DNA of 64,000 nt from Paludibacter sp. (lineage in GTDB: Bacteria > Bacteroidota > Bacteroidia > Bacteroidales > Paludibacteraceae). Location: NCBI GenBank assembly GCA_028692715.1, contig JAQUWU010000016.1:1-64000 (forward strand). The letters run 5' to 3'. Shown here in pieces: positions 10,301 through 18,261 of the stretch. How positions within the stretch are numbered: position 1 is the first letter of the stretch; every line of letters starts with the position of its first letter. The translations under genes were made by a program, and so were the position numbers. Below the pieces are notes generated by a model, which was not told the DNA's origin, did not search any database, and saw only the letters and a list, made by a program, of their open reading frames with translations.

Positions 10301-11975
10301 TAATAATGGTTATACCGGTATAACAAAAATAACAGATGCAGTTGTTCAGGTCGTGAACTTGGCCGATGCAGGTTATACCAGTTCTTTGGGATCATCTTCT
10401 GCCGAACCTACTAATTTTGAGTTGAACAATTCAAAATTGATTGTAAATTCAGCTTCGACCAATTCAAACAAAGGAATAACGTTGAGTGGCAACGATACGA
10501 TAAATGTAATTAAATCAAATGGCGTAGTTTCACTTTCCGGAGTTTTGATCGGATCGGGCATATTGGTAAAGGATGGCACCGGACAACTTAGTCTCTCCGG
10601 TTCATCTGCAAATACCTATTCCGGTGGCACTGTAATTTTACATGGAAAATTGGCATTGGGTTCGTTAGCAATGAATTCTAACGGATTGGGAACAGGGCCC
10701 GTTACATTGATGAACGGTAGTACTTTGTCGATGTTTTACAACACTGGTGACTATAATCAAAAACCAAACTGGAATTTGATTATTCCTGAAAATCAGGTAG
10801 GTACTTTGGTAGCTTCAGGTAGATGTGCAATTAGCGGTTCGATTAGCGGAGCTGGTACATTGAATTATTATATTCCGTATGTTCGTGCCGATTTAGTAGC
10901 CGGAGGTCAAAATTTTACGGGGATACTGAATGTTACAACTGATGCCGATGGTGGTCAATTTCGTATTACAACAAATACAATCGGATTCCCAAGTGCAAAT
11001 GTCAATCTATCTGCAAATGTAGAAATGTCTGCTTACGCAACAGTAGGTTCAAGCACATCCAGTACCACTACTACTGTAAAAGTAGGTTCACTTTCGGGTG
11101 TTGCCGGCTCTACATTGGGTTCGGGTAAATGGATTATTGGTAGCGACAACCGAGATGCATTGTTCAATGGCGTTATTAATTCGGGAGCAACGATTACAAA
11201 AGTGGGAGACGGCAGTTGGATGTTAACACAAGCGAATCTTTTAACCACACCTGTTTTGGTGAATGGAGGAACACTTGTTGTGTTAAATTCATCGGGTAGT
11301 GCCACCGGAACAGGTACAGTAACCGTTAATAATTCGGGAACACTTGCCGGAACAGGCACTGTATCAGGAGGTGTAATTATCAATTCTGGTGGAACAATTA
11401 TGCCGGGAAACACAGTTGTTGGAACATTGAATCTTGGAAATAGCATGGTTTTGCAGTCGGGTTCGAAATTAATGATAAACGTTTCAGGTACAAATTGTTC
11501 GAAGTTAGAGGTTGCAGCGACTGCGATTTTAAAGGGAACTCTTGAAATGAAAAATACGGGTTCATTCCTGTCAGGAGCAAGTTATCAAATTATTACTGCT
11601 AATACAATCAGTGGCTCTTTTGATTCTATTTCTCCTGTCACTCCGGGTAATGGCTTGCAATGGGATATTTCCCGTATTTCAGAAGGAATTATTTCAGTAA
11701 TGGCTTCTACTGATTTTGAAGATATTATAAACTCTACAGTACAGGTTTATCCGAGTCAGGTAAATGATTATTGTATCGTTTCAGTTGGTGGTTTAGAGGG
11801 TCGTTTGAAAATTGAGCTAATTGATGAAGTTGGTCGCATTGTTTTATCAGAAATAACCGATGCTTCAACAATAAACTGTAAGATAAGTATGAGTACTTTA
11901 CGACCCGGATTCTATTTGGTAAAAGTTACTTCTGAAAAACAACAGACTTATATTAGAAAAATTGTAAAACAGTAA
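7308..11975 (+). CDS. Giant divergent PL11-like protein with beta-strand repeats and T9SS sorting domain
   Basis: 1555 residues. Signal peptide 1-22, then RKMEKLDRGVVAVRN and a PL11-type catalytic propeller to about residue 630, with DLDGDGEYDFVVD, DMDGDGKGDVVVKSSDG, HGDRFRIGDVDPERPGLE, DVGRGECMDID and GDWREEVVLE. The usual PNDxSVGD is absent, and GKNIRAGAHYT is replaced by GPNVTICEGQDDM, so activity or specificity may differ from ordinary PL11. Residues about 640-1455 are glycine/asparagine-rich autotransporter-type beta-strand repeats (units such as GNQTYTGNTVIHEGVLAING and GTLAGTGTVSGGVIINSGG), closing with PVTPGNGLQWD. The last 75 residues are a T9SS type A sorting domain (VYPSQVND ... 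LRPGFYLVKV). Expected location: cell surface. It follows the CE12 gene by 27 bases and is followed by a terminator. Related in plan to the protein at 55541-60097. Confidence 0.85.
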   Translation: MKKSLLIYSLIFLIGIASAFGQRKMEKLDRGVVAVRNASSVYFVSWRYLATDPEDIQFNLYAKKAGSSGFSKLNSSPLTVPNFQTSTGAVGTGTQLYVTTLIKGVESAPSSMFTVNATGFNTYRSAYLDITYNQANDGLDISQYSTKFVWPVDLDGDGEYDFVVDRLSTTGGTHKVQAYLRDGTLLWTVDMGPNVTICEGQDDMVIAYDMDGDGKGDVVVKSSDGTVFADGKGVFGSTTLDTDDDGIIDYSVQNVKNPPQYITCIDGMTGNEKNSIEMQYPSNYTRTNKDIFMGTEYSNLNGFMAIVYLDGKHPSVGFIYKTRTSSDKYHWYYASAYGYNQGGQWVNWYNWERGYQDAAEFHSIRSADVDLDGRDELHNGGYGIKYDGSLAYNAHISHGDRFRIGDVDPERPGLETFAIQQNASDMLGMLLYESPTGNPIKKIFMSAVGDVGRGECMDIDSTHLGYEMFSTMANIYDAKGNIVYEGSTPFPNEGVWWDGDLQREELTSSDGNGFNADIRKYSISSHDFGTRLIEFAKMTNWQVRSEWGRRPAFFGDIAGDWREEVVLEKHGYAADGVTETCPGIVAFSTDYPTSIRLYCLMQNPAYRMQATTKGYYQSAFPDYYLGYKMPEPPLPPIMSAKLTWSSGSVLNKTSQAFLLNDEKTTSAFTDGDDMMFDISGNNASTIQMNTDLAPSKIWAMNPLGKDYTISGTGKFTGNMELVKSMNGKFTLNGNQTYTGNTVIHEGVLAINGSLASPVDIRAKGTLSGNAILNAGIAVHEALNIEGGRLAPGNGLEAAKLGKMTINSNLTLSGKTNLHFDIIPSSSYKNDSIVVNGNLTLSGINNIVVNTLAGTLPSGSYSLLKWTGALTGTVDNFNIEGISGIPVTLLIENNTLKLVVDAVRSVGKVSWTGLESSDWDFISGNFKLNNQATYFVTGDSVEVNDNAILKTINLTDNFSPVNIQFNNNSSAITLKGTGGIIGETDFEKTGEGILNIETANNGYTGITKITDAVVQVVNLADAGYTSSLGSSSAEPTNFELNNSKLIVNSASTNSNKGITLSGNDTINVIKSNGVVSLSGVLIGSGILVKDGTGQLSLSGSSANTYSGGTVILHGKLALGSLAMNSNGLGTGPVTLMNGSTLSMFYNTGDYNQKPNWNLIIPENQVGTLVASGRCAISGSISGAGTLNYYIPYVRADLVAGGQNFTGILNVTTDADGGQFRITTNTIGFPSANVNLSANVEMSAYATVGSSTSSTTTTVKVGSLSGVAGSTLGSGKWIIGSDNRDALFNGVINSGATITKVGDGSWMLTQANLLTTPVLVNGGTLVVLNSSGSATGTGTVTVNNSGTLAGTGTVSGGVIINSGGTIMPGNTVVGTLNLGNSMVLQSGSKLMINVSGTNCSKLEVAATAILKGTLEMKNTGSFLSGASYQIITANTISGSFDSISPVTPGNGLQWDISRISEGIISVMASTDFEDIINSTVQVYPSQVNDYCIVSVGGLEGRLKIELIDEVGRIVLSEITDASTINCKISMSTLRPGFYLVKVTSEKQQTYIRKIVKQ

Positions 11976-11982
11976 AGCTGTT

Positions 11983-12024
11983 AGTTCGTGCAGATTTGAT
12001 AAAAAATCTGCACGAACTTTTATT
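11983..12024 (+). terminator. Rho-independent terminator after the giant PL11-like gene
   Basis: A perfect 15-bp stem (11983-11997 with 12004-12018, AGTTCGTGCAGATTT and its complement), a 6-base loop and the T-rich tail TTTATT. It begins 8 bases after the stop codon at 11975, so it ends the transcription unit that contains the PL11, GH2 and CE12 genes. Confidence 0.85.
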
Positions 12025-12073
12025 CTGTTTAGAAGAAAAAAAATGTTGAATTTTAAATGAAAGTAATATTAAG

Positions 12074-12817
12074 ATGAAAAAACTCAAATTGATTGCATTA
12101 TTAAGTTTGACAATACTAGTAATGTTGTCTTTCAAAAGTACCGAAAAAATAAATGTATGGATGATTGGTGACTCTACCATGGCAAATAAAAATCCAGATA
12201 AAGCTCCTGAAACCGGTTGGGGGATGGTCATGAATGAGTTTGTTAATATAAATGCAACCGTTCATAATCACGCACTAAACGGCCGAAGTTCCAAAAGTTT
12301 TGTTGATGAAGGTCGCTGGAAAGCTGTTTACGATAGTATCCAGCCGGGCGATTATGTTATAATTCAATTTGGACATAATGATGAGAAGCCCGCAGAAAAA
12401 CTTCATACTGATGCATTTACCACCTACAAACAGCAATTGAAAATGTTCGTTGATCAAACCCGTGAAAAGGGTGCAAACCCGATTATTTGTTCATCCATTG
12501 TTCGTCGCCATTTTGATGAAAAAGGAAACTTAAAACAAACGCATGGCGATTATATAAAAGCATCTCAGGAAATTGCGAAGGAAACAAATACGCCTTATGT
12601 TGATATGGAAGCCCTTACACGTAAAGTTGTATCTAAAGCAGGTCATGAAAAATCGAAGAAATTGTATTTATTTACAAATCCCGGTGAATACCAAAACAGA
12701 AAAAAAGGAGTGCAGGACTCAACACATTTAAATGTAAAAGGTGCTCATGCGGTTGCCCGTTTGTTTGTAAAAGATGTAAAAAAACAGAAGTTATCTATAT
12801 CAAGATACTTAAAGTAA
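12074..12817 (+). CDS. CE12 rhamnogalacturonan acetylesterase, secreted
   Basis: Compact single-domain SGNH esterase of 247 residues, predicted to deacetylate RG-I. An N-terminal hydrophobic leader (1-20) precedes VWMIGDSTMANK, with the catalytic serine at Ser34 in GDST. HALNGRSSKSF supplies the block II glycine, IIQFGHNDEKP the block III Asn, and DSTHLNVKGAH near residue 215 the catalytic Asp and His. AFTTYKQQLKMFV is also typical of CE12. Compared with the frameshifted paralogue at 5962-7280 it lacks the N-terminal beta-sandwich domain. It lies 6 bases upstream of the GH28 gene, so the two are almost certainly one operon, starting after the terminator at 12.0 kb. Confidence 0.9.
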   Translation: MKKLKLIALLSLTILVMLSFKSTEKINVWMIGDSTMANKNPDKAPETGWGMVMNEFVNINATVHNHALNGRSSKSFVDEGRWKAVYDSIQPGDYVIIQFGHNDEKPAEKLHTDAFTTYKQQLKMFVDQTREKGANPIICSSIVRRHFDEKGNLKQTHGDYIKASQEIAKETNTPYVDMEALTRKVVSKAGHEKSKKLYLFTNPGEYQNRKKGVQDSTHLNVKGAHAVARLFVKDVKKQKLSISRYLK

Positions 12818-12823
12818 ACGAAT

Positions 12824-14203
12824 ATGAAAACCACTAAAAATATTATCTCTTTGCTGTTGATCTCAATGTCTTTCATTTTTCTTTCATTTAAAAATGAACC
12901 AACTGGCATAAAAACAGAAAGCATTAAAGTTAAAGCTCCTTTTAAAATGCCAACATTTACAGTCCCTGATTTCTCGAACTGTAAATCTTTTTCAATTATA
13001 GATTTTGGAGCTATTCAGGGCGATAAAGATAAAATATCAAAAGCCATTGCAAACGCAATAACAGCAGCCAATAAAGCAGGTGGTGGATCAGTTGTTGTTC
13101 CTGCCGGCGAATGGCTTACGGGACAAGTGCATTTTAAAAGCAATGTAAATCTTCAGCTCGACGAAGGTGCTGTATTGCTTTTCAATGATGATCCGAAAGA
13201 TTATTTACCCGCCGTTAACACAAGTTGGGAAGGAATGGAATGTATGAATTATTCACCGCTTATTTATGCATATCAGTGTAAAAATGTGGGAATTACGGGT
13301 GCAGGAACTATCAAAGCAAAAATGGATTTGTGGTTGACATGGGCCGGTCGTCCTGCGCCTCATATGAATAGTTTAAAACGTTTGTACGATATGTCGTACC
13401 TGAATACGCCTGTTGGTGAGCGAACTATGGTAAACGATACTGCTCATCTTCGTCCGCATTTAATTCAGTTTAATCGTTGCGAGAATATACGTTTGGAAGG
13501 ATTCAATATCATAAACAGCCCATTCTGGACTATTCATACTTATCTTTCGAAAAATATATTGATACGAAAACTCAATGTGTATGCTCACGGACATAACAAC
13601 GATGGTTATGATCCGGAAATGAGTCAGAATGTATTGGTGGAAGATTGTGTATTCGATCAGGGCGATGATGCTATTGCTGTTAAATCTGCCCGAAATCAAG
13701 AGGGTTGGAGATTGCAAACACCCTCGAAAAATATAGTGATTAGAAATTGTGTTGTGAAAAACGGACACCAATTGTTGGCACTCGGAAGTGAATTATCCGG
13801 TGGTATCGAAAATGTCTATTTACATAATTGTACCGTAAATCAGGGAGCAAAAATGTTTCATTTGGTATTTATAAAAACGAATGAACGAAGGGGAGGTTTT
13901 GTGAATAATATTTATGTCAAAAATATAAAGGCCGGTAAAATTGATAATGGAATTCTTGGAATTGAAACTGATGTGCTTTATCAGTGGAAAGATTTAACTC
14001 CTACTTATGAACGAAAATTGACGCCAATAAAAAATATTTTTCTGACTAATATACATGCCGGAAGTGTGAAATTTGTCTCCAATATTCAGGGACAAAAGGA
14101 AATGCCCATCGAAAATATTATCCTGAAAAATGTTTCTGCTGATAGCATTCGGGGCGATAAAAAATATATTCAGAAAAATACAAATAAGTTTTACAATAAA
14201 TGA
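12824..14203 (+). CDS. GH28 polygalacturonase-family hydrolase, secreted
   Basis: Inverting parallel beta-helix glycosidase of 459 residues acting on galacturonate linkages of pectin. The leader (1-22) is followed by FSIIDFGAIQGDKDKISKAIANAI, the standard GH28 opening with GGGSVVVPAGEWLTG. The catalytic Asp set is Asp260 in HNNDGYDPE and Asp281/Asp282 in FDQGDDAIAVKS. His315 sits in NGHQLLALGSELSGG (GHQ rather than the commoner GHG) and the RIK-like lysine in HLVFIKTNERRGG. The GDDAIAVKSA context is shared by Bacteroidota exo-polygalacturonases and rhamnogalacturonan-type GH28. It is 6 bases downstream of the CE12 gene and upstream of GH105, giving a deacetylase-hydrolase-unsaturated-uronyl-hydrolase series. 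Exo or endo mode and exact substrate cannot be read from the sequence. Confidence 0.92.
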   Translation: MKTTKNIISLLLISMSFIFLSFKNEPTGIKTESIKVKAPFKMPTFTVPDFSNCKSFSIIDFGAIQGDKDKISKAIANAITAANKAGGGSVVVPAGEWLTGQVHFKSNVNLQLDEGAVLLFNDDPKDYLPAVNTSWEGMECMNYSPLIYAYQCKNVGITGAGTIKAKMDLWLTWAGRPAPHMNSLKRLYDMSYLNTPVGERTMVNDTAHLRPHLIQFNRCENIRLEGFNIINSPFWTIHTYLSKNILIRKLNVYAHGHNNDGYDPEMSQNVLVEDCVFDQGDDAIAVKSARNQEGWRLQTPSKNIVIRNCVVKNGHQLLALGSELSGGIENVYLHNCTVNQGAKMFHLVFIKTNERRGGFVNNIYVKNIKAGKIDNGILGIETDVLYQWKDLTPTYERKLTPIKNIFLTNIHAGSVKFVSNIQGQKEMPIENIILKNVSADSIRGDKKYIQKNTNKFYNK

Positions 14204-14489
14204 GATAGTATTTTGAGTTTTCAAATTGAAAATTACGATATCGCCTAAAAATCAGTCGTATATAAAAAATGTGCTAGTTTTTGAAATCTGTATTTCAGCA
14301 CTATATTATATAAATTTGAACATTTTTCTATTATTAATACCAAAATAATGAGTTAATTTTGAATTGGTTTTAATTGAGGAATAGAATATTAAGACTGATA
14401 GGAACACAAAATTATAATTTGCATAGCGAACCAACCAGAAGAAGGGGGCTTTTATGTAACTATTAACTTGAAAATTTATTGATAAATTG

Positions 14490-15626
14490 ATGAAACGTAA
14501 TAAATTGGTTATTATACTAATAAGTGTATTGTTTTTTATCCCTGATCTTTTCGGTGCTATAAAACTCCCCGACAAAAAGGTGGTACTAAAAAAAATGGTA
14601 CTTACAAATGCTTACTTTCTTAATAAATGGCAAGATCCGGGAAAAATTATCACCCTTGAGAAAAAAACATGGCCAAGTAATATGTGGACACGTTCTGTCT
14701 ATTTCGAAGGACTTATGGCTTTGAACAGTGTGAAACCCGATACAACTTATATTAACTATGCCACCCGATGGGGAAACTTTCATGAGTGGAATCTACGTGC
14801 AGGTGTTACTACTCGTAATGCTGATAATCAATGTTGCGGTCAAACTTACATTGATCTTTATCAGTTAGATACTACAAAAAAGGAACGTATCTGTAATGTG
14901 AAAGCATCGTTTGACAGTATGATAGTAACTGATAAAATTGACGATTGGTTCTGGATCGATGCCATACAAATGGCCATGCCTGTTTTTGCAAAACTTGGAG
15001 TTATTTACGAAGATCCGTCCTATTGGAATCGCATGTACGAAATGTACAATTATACCAAAACGGAATTAGGTGGTGGTTTATATAATGCTAATGATAATCT
15101 TTGGTGGCGTGATAAAGATTTTGTTCCACCCTATAAAGAACCGAATGGCGAAGATTGCTATTGGGCACGTGGTAACGGTTGGGTGTTGGCGGCATTGGTG
15201 CGTGTGTTAAATACAATTCCTGCTACCGAACCTCATTACAATGAATATCTTACTGACTATAAAAATATGCTCGAAGCATTAGTCCCACTTCAACGCAAGG
15301 ACGGTATGTGGAACGTAAGTCTGCACGACCCTAATAATTTTGGAGGAAAAGAATTAACCGGAACAGCACTTTTTACTTATGCAATGGCTTGGGGTGTGAA
15401 CAACAACCTTATCGATAGTGAAATATACACGCCTGTTTTGGTAAAAGCATGGAATGCTCTGATAAAGAAAAGCGTTCATTGTAATGGAATGTTAGGCTGG
15501 GTGCAGGGGACAGGTAAAGAGCCAAAAGATGGTCAACCGCTCTCCTATAACAAAAAACCAGATTTCGAAGATTATGGACTTGGTTGCTTTTTATTAGCTG
15601 GTAGTGAGGTGTATAAATTAAAATAA
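14490..15626 (+). CDS. GH105 unsaturated rhamnogalacturonyl hydrolase
   Basis: (alpha/alpha)6-barrel enzyme that removes the 4,5-unsaturated uronate left on RG-I fragments by the PL11 lyases, by hydrating the double bond (YteR/YesR type). I start at ATG 14490, three bases after a TTG that would add one residue, giving 378 residues. Leader 1-23. Marker blocks: MWTRSVYFEGLMAL, RNADNQCCGQTYIDLY, WFWIDAIQMAMPVFAKLG with Asp157 as the likely catalytic acid, LWWRDKDFV, CYWARGNGWVLAALVRVL and FGGKELTGTALFTYAMAWGV. Length and motif order match GH105. The 286 bases upstream hold no gene; they are AT-rich with no clear terminator. A terminator follows at 15.7 kb. Confidence 0.92.
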   Translation: MKRNKLVIILISVLFFIPDLFGAIKLPDKKVVLKKMVLTNAYFLNKWQDPGKIITLEKKTWPSNMWTRSVYFEGLMALNSVKPDTTYINYATRWGNFHEWNLRAGVTTRNADNQCCGQTYIDLYQLDTTKKERICNVKASFDSMIVTDKIDDWFWIDAIQMAMPVFAKLGVIYEDPSYWNRMYEMYNYTKTELGGGLYNANDNLWWRDKDFVPPYKEPNGEDCYWARGNGWVLAALVRVLNTIPATEPHYNEYLTDYKNMLEALVPLQRKDGMWNVSLHDPNNFGGKELTGTALFTYAMAWGVNNNLIDSEIYTPVLVKAWNALIKKSVHCNGMLGWVQGTGKEPKDGQPLSYNKKPDFEDYGLGCFLLAGSEVYKLK

Positions 15627-15688
15627 AACACAACTATTTGTCAGTCAATAAAGTAGTAAAAGCGTATAAATATTTTTTACTCTCTAAC

Positions 15689-15735
15689 AAACCTGTAAAA
15701 TTCGTCTCAAAAGCCAGAATTTTACAGGTTTTGCA
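15689..15735 (+). terminator. Rho-independent terminator after GH105
   Basis: A perfect 15-bp stem (15689-15703 with 15717-15731, AAACCTGTAAAATTC and its complement), a 13-base loop, then TTTT. It lies 62 bases after the GH105 stop and before a promoter-like sequence for GH115. Confidence 0.8.
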
Positions 15736-15791
15736 TTTATATTTAATTGTTAAGGTTGTCGTTTTGTTGACCCATGGATATACACTCTATG

Positions 15792-15822
15792 TTGGAAACC
15801 TATCCATAATTACTTATATTTA
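15792..15822 (+). promoter_or_regulatory. Bacteroidota-type promoter upstream of GH115
   Basis: TTG at 15792-15794 and TATATTTA at 15815-15822, 20 bases apart, match the -33 TTTG / -7 TAnnTTTG pattern of the Bacteroidota primary sigma factor with one mismatch in the -7 box. The start codon is 27 bases downstream. The same spacing occurs upstream of the hybrid sensor gene. Confidence 0.45.
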
Positions 15823-15849
15823 CCAAACTAAATTATTGAAAGGAGTATT

Positions 15850-18215
15850 ATGACTCAAATCAGATTAATATTTATTAGCATCATATTATTTATTGGAAGT
15901 ATTTTACAACTTATAAATGCTAAAAGTCAATGTTTCAGTTTCAGTAATGGAGCTGATGTAAAGGTGCAAATCAGTAAGGAAGAAGCTGAAGTAGTCCAAT
16001 CAGCGCTTGATATATTCAGCCGCGATTATCAACAGGTTTTTCAGGGGAAAGTGATTGCTGCAGAAAATGGAAATGTATTGATTGGTACTCTTGGTCAAAA
16101 TAGTCCTGCTGAAAAGTTGGTAAATAAAACTGACGTACAGGAATTAAAAAAAAATGGGAAGGTTTTTTAATTGAAGTAAAGAATGGAAAACTGCTGATTT
16201 TAGGAAGCGACAAACGCGGAACGGCGTATGGGATTCTTGAAATTTCCCGATTGATGGGTGTCTCACCTTGGGAATGGTGGGCTGATTCTCCCATTCAGGT
16301 GAAGAAAAAACTCAGTCTGAAAAACGGATATCGCTTAATGCAATCGCCTTCAGTAAAATACCGCGGTATATTTATCAATGACGAAGACTGGGGAATGACG
16401 CCCTGGAGTTATAAAAACTTTGAACCATCGGATATCAAAGGACAGATTGGTCCGAAAACGCATGCCCGTATTTTTGAACTATTACTTCGCTTGAGAGCCA
16501 ACACTTTTTGGCCGGCAATGCACTCTTGTTCCGTCGCATTTTACGTTACTCCTGGCAATAAACAAATGGCTGACAAATACGGAATTTTCATTGGCACATC
16601 ACATTGTGAGCCTATGGTGCGTAACACCAATGCCGAATGGAATCATAAAGTTTCTGGCGAATATGACTATGTTCATAATCGTGATAGCGTGCTGAAATTT
16701 TGGGAAGAAAGAACCCGTGAATTGGTAAGTTCCGATAATATTTACACATTGGGTATCAGAGGTGTACATGATGGGAAAATGCAGGGAGCAAATACTGTTC
16801 AGGAACAAAAAGCAGCCATTACGAACATCCTGAAAGATCAGCGGGAAATGATAAAAGAAATTGTAAATCCCGATGTGGAAAAAGTTCCGCAGGTATTTAT
16901 TCCCTATAAAGAAGTATTGGATGTTTATAATGCAGGACTTAAAGTGCCTGAAGATGTATCGCTTATGTGGTGCGACGATAATTATGGTTATATCAGACAT
17001 TTTCCTGACAGTGTGGAACGAAACAGAAAAGGGGGTAATGGTGTTTATTATCACATTTCGTATTGGGGACGACCACATGATTATTTATGGTTGTCAACTA
17101 CCAGTCCGGCTCAAATACATTATCAAATGAAACTTGCCTACGATAAAGGGGCGAAGGATATGTGGATATTAAATGTTGGCGATATAAAACCGGCCGAATA
17201 TCAAATAGAATTATTTATGGATATGGCATGGGATATTAATGCCATCCCTAATAATATCAACGGAACTGACCAACATCTAAAAAACTTTATGCAACGCGAA
17301 TTTGGAAAAAAATATGCTGCGGAACTACGTGATATCATGAACGAACATTATCGATTGGCCTATATTCGGAAACCCGAATTTATGGGAAATACACGCACCG
17401 AAGAAAAGGATCCTGCATATAAAATTGTTAGTGATTTTCCCTGGAGCGAAAAGGAAATTAATCAGCGTATTAATGATTATCAGCAACTTGAAAATAAAGT
17501 TGCTACTATAGCCAAATCGATTCCACTCATAAAACAGAATGCATGGTTTCAACTCGTCGAATATCCTGTAAAAGGGGCTGCCGAAATGAATAAAAAACTT
17601 TTATACGGGCACTTAGCTCGTCATTCAAAAACCGATTGGTCGATGAGCGATACAGCATACGATGAAATTGTAAGCCTTACCAAGCATTACAATGAACTTG
17701 CCAATGGAAAATGGAAATACATTATGGATTTCAGTCCTCGCGATTTAGCTGTTTACCAAAAATTGCCACACGATAAAGTATTAGAATCACTCTCAATAGA
17801 AAAACCAGCTATAGTATTGAATGGTGCTGAATATAAATCATTTCAGAGCGAGAAACCCGAGATGTTAGGGATGGGTTATGAGCGAAAAGCCATTAGTATG
17901 AAAAAGAATTCAACGGTAAGTTATAATTTTAAAATAAAAAATCAGGGTTTTATCCGTGTGGAAATGGCATTAGCTCCCAATCATCCGGTGAATGATAAAA
18001 CCATTCGTTTTGCAGTTTCGCTCGATGGTGCTCCTGAGCAAGTAATAGATTACCATACGGTAGATCGCAGCGAAGAATGGAAACAGAATGTGTTGCGCAA
18101 TCAGGCAATCAGAACAGTAAATTTTGAACCAACAACATCAAAAAAACATACACTTGTTATTCGAGCTGTTGACGAAGGTGTAATTGTTGATCAAATGAAG
18201 ATTTATTCAGAATAG
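15850..18215 (+). CDS. GH115 alpha-glucuronidase, frame broken at an A9 tract
   Basis: Releases (4-O-methyl-)glucuronic acid from internal or terminal branch positions of plant polysaccharides. ATG 15850 has an unusually good ribosome site (AGGAG at 15841-15845) and a signal peptide ending INAKS. The first frame (KVQISKEEAEVVQSALDIF, VLIGTLGQNSPAEKLV) stops at 16170. The enzyme resumes in the -1 frame through KWEGFLIEVKNGKLLILG and SDKRGTAYGILEISRLMGVS, then PWEWWADSPIQ, RGIFINDEDWGMTPW, RLRANTFWPAMHSC, CDDNYGYIRHFP, YHISYWGRPHDYLWL and NVGDIKPAEYQIELFMDMAW, all GH115 signatures, and ends with a GH115 C-terminal sandwich domain. The switch lies in AAAAAAAAA at 16146-16154; ten A or a -1 slip restores a 788-residue protein, close to family length. 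It precedes a GH2 gene by 46 bases. Confidence 0.88.
16146..16154 (+). other. A9 homopolymer frameshift site in GH115 gene
   Basis: Nine A read TTA AAA AAA AAT in the signal-peptide frame, which ends at TAA 16168-16170. A -1 slip on A-AAA-AAA (16146-16152) continues AAA TGG GAA GGT, the GH115 frame. Direction and type are the same as at 6024-6031. Confidence 0.6.
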
Positions 18216-18261
18216 CCATTAAAAAACCACAAGGTGTTTTTAAAATAAAAAATATAACATT

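Noticed and set aside
9400-11640. Repetitive glycine/asparagine-rich coding sequence as a tandem DNA repeat or CRISPR-like array
   Set aside because: The units vary in length and sequence at DNA level and make sense as protein beta-strand repeats.
15638-15853. 71-codon + strand frame between GH105 and GH115
   Set aside because: It spans the GH105 terminator and overlaps the GH115 start; no protein-like features.
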